Both the position numbers and the translations under genes were made by a program. DNA of 64,000 bases from Bacillus rhizoplanae. Its GTDB lineage: Bacteria; Bacillota; Bacilli; Bacillales; Bacillaceae_G. Shown in pieces: positions 63,237 through 64,000 of the stretch; positions within the stretch are counted from its first letter, which is position 1; each line of letters opens with the position of its first letter. The notes below the pieces were generated by a model, which had not been told where the DNA came from, made no database searches, and saw only the letters and a list, made by a program, of their open reading frames with translations. The DNA lies in assembly GCF_917563915.1 (NCBI RefSeq), contig NZ_CAKJTI010000008.1:62001-126000 (forward strand), written 5' to 3'.

Positions 63237-64000
63237 TTACTGCTTTTCTTTGTGCTTTTCTTCTTGCTTGTCGTGACCAACTTTTTTACCGTTGTCTTGA
63301 TGATCATCGTTTCCTTGATGATCATTGTTTCCTTGATGATCATCGTTTTCTGTTTGACCCTTTTGGTTTGATTGCTCATGCTTCTCATGAGAAACAGCCG
63401 GTTTTGCTGGTTGCGCTGGTTGTGCCGGTTTTGCTGGCTGCGCTGGTTGTGCCGGTTTTGCTGGCTGCGCTGGTTGTGCCGGTTGCGCTGGTTGTGCCGG
63501 TTGTGCCGGTTGTGCCGGTTGTGCCGGTTGTGCCGGTTGCGCTGGTTGTGCCGGTTGCGTTACTTGTTCTGGTTGTACTGGTTGTGCCGGTTGTTCTGGA
63601 GTTACTTCTGTATTTTTCTCTGCTTTCTTGCTTTCTTTTGCAATAGCAGCGGCTTGTTTTTCTTGCTCTTTCTCTATTTTAGCTGCAATCTTTGAAAAAC
63701 TCTTCTCTATATTTTTGGTAATTGCAGCTTTTGCTTTCGGATTTTGAACTTTATCAAGTACTTTTGCTAATGCTTCGATGTTGTTTCCGATGTGTACTTT
63801 TACTTTCGCTGCTTCTTTTTCTTCTTTACTAACGGGCTTTTCTGTCTTTGTTTTCTCTTCACCAGCAGGCTTTTCTGTTTCTGTTTTCTCTTCACCAGCA
63901 GGCTTTTCTGTTTCTGTTTTCTCTTCGCCAGCAGGCTTTTCTGTTTCTGTTTTCTCTTCGCCAGCAGGCTTTTCTGTTTCTGTTTTCTCTTCGCCATCAG
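63237..64000 (-). CDS. DUF5667-type repeat-rich protein (partial, N-terminus outside window)
   Basis: 254 codons visible, ending EEKHKEKQ. From the window edge: four or five [11 protein letters not shown] repeats, then a helical domain ([40 protein letters not shown]), a long Pro-Ala-Gln tract of about 17 triplets (63404-63570), and a His/Asp tail ([18 protein letters not shown]). The helical part matches the DUF5667 domain as I remember it. The composition suggests a secreted or wall-associated protein; the signal peptide is out of view. Confidence 0.72.
   Translation of the reverse strand, partial: DGEEKTETEKPAGEEKTETEKPAGEEKTETEKPAGEEKTETEKPAGEEKTKTEKPVSKEEKEAAKVKVHIGNNIEALAKVLDKVQNPKAKAAITKNIEKSFSKIAAKIEKEQEKQAAAIAKESKKAEKNTEVTPEQPAQPVQPEQVTQPAQPAQPAQPAQPAQPAQPAQPAQPAQPAQPAKPAQPAQPAKPAQPAQPAKPAVSHEKHEQSNQKGQTENDDHQGNNDHQGNDDHQDNGKKVGHDKQEEKHKEKQ
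63404..63570. repeat. 9-bp coding microrepeat (Pro-Ala-Gln)
   Basis: GGTTGTGCC units (CCG GCA CAA on the coding strand) with CAA/AAA and codon-third-base variants. Confidence 0.9.
63836..64000. repeat. 33-bp coding tandem repeat ([11 protein letters not shown])
   Basis: Units of 33 bp are nearly identical. The unit nearest 63840 differs at one codon (TKTEK) and two units have a CACCAG/CGCCAG difference. The array continues past the window edge. Confidence 0.9.

Noticed and set aside
63200-63700. Plus-strand frames with long VVPVVP or CRLCRL runs
   Set aside because: Mirror images of the Pro-Ala-Gln microrepeat on the coding (minus) strand.
63400-64000. Possible CRISPR array
   Set aside because: Repeats are contiguous, multiples of three, in frame, with no unique spacers.

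Overview
The window is chromosomal DNA of a low-GC, spore-forming Bacillus of the Bacillus cereus group. The evidence is: a complete gerPABCDEF spore-germination operon, a Spo0E-like phosphatase, SigI/RsgI, ComK and ComZ, a glyoxylate shunt (aceBA) that B. subtilis lacks, and about sixteen copies of a ~150 bp interspersed repeat that I take to be the B. cereus-group element bcr1. Proteins such as ClpB differ noticeably from what I remember of B. cereus/anthracis, so this may be a more divergent member (mycoides/pseudomycoides type). That species-level guess is weak.

Layout. 1-2.3 kb: leftward opp oligopeptide permease genes (oppC cut by the window edge, oppB intact, oppA reduced to a deletion remnant). 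2.4-9.7 kb: DUF3899 gene, T-box-controlled trpS, yjbA, yjaZ, FapR-controlled fabHF, and a TetR regulator divergent from a large RND efflux pump (9.9-13 kb). 13.1-16.8 kb: a scarred segment with truncated ABC permease and guaC fragments, unexplained hairpins, an MscS channel and a DUF188 gene. 16.9-24.9 kb: comZ, an epimerase-like gene, a hydrolase-like gene, yjzD, CtsR-controlled clpB, yjzC, a predicted small RNA, yitU, tiny genes and yitT. 25-34.9 kb: prsA, cvfB/yitL, yajQ, a membrane-anchored amylase-like protein lacking catalytic residues, amt with a TnrA/GlnR-type box, and a Zur-boxed zinc transporter (znuACB). 35-43.7 kb: asnO, yisN, yisL, rocD, HXXEE protein, yisK, yisI and gerPABCDEF. 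43.9-47 kb: a self-contained regulator/ABC-transporter operon resembling yxlEFG, plus a PH-domain gene. 47-57.8 kb: addBA recombination nuclease, signal peptidase, yhjE, a cold-shock gene, a dead DUF5065 gene and comK. 58-64 kb: aceBA, sigI-rsgI and the end of a DUF5667 gene rich in tandem coding repeats.

Themes. DNA uptake and processing (comK, comZ, addAB), sporulation/germination (asnO, yisI, gerP), envelope and secretion (prsA, signal peptidase, RND pump, SigI) and metabolism (fabHF, aceBA, rocD, amt, znu) are ordinary chromosomal neighbours, largely syntenic with B. subtilis. Several genes keep a fold but have lost catalytic residues (amylase-like, YjaU-like), and ZnuC carries an unusual P-loop change.

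I see no prophage, CRISPR array, rRNA or tRNA gene and no defence island. The least explained signals are the repeat family (full and exactly 54-bp short forms, often starting on the stop codon of the preceding gene), a predicted ~65-nt antisense-SD small RNA at 22.2 kb, and a structured segment at 13.35-13.44 kb.
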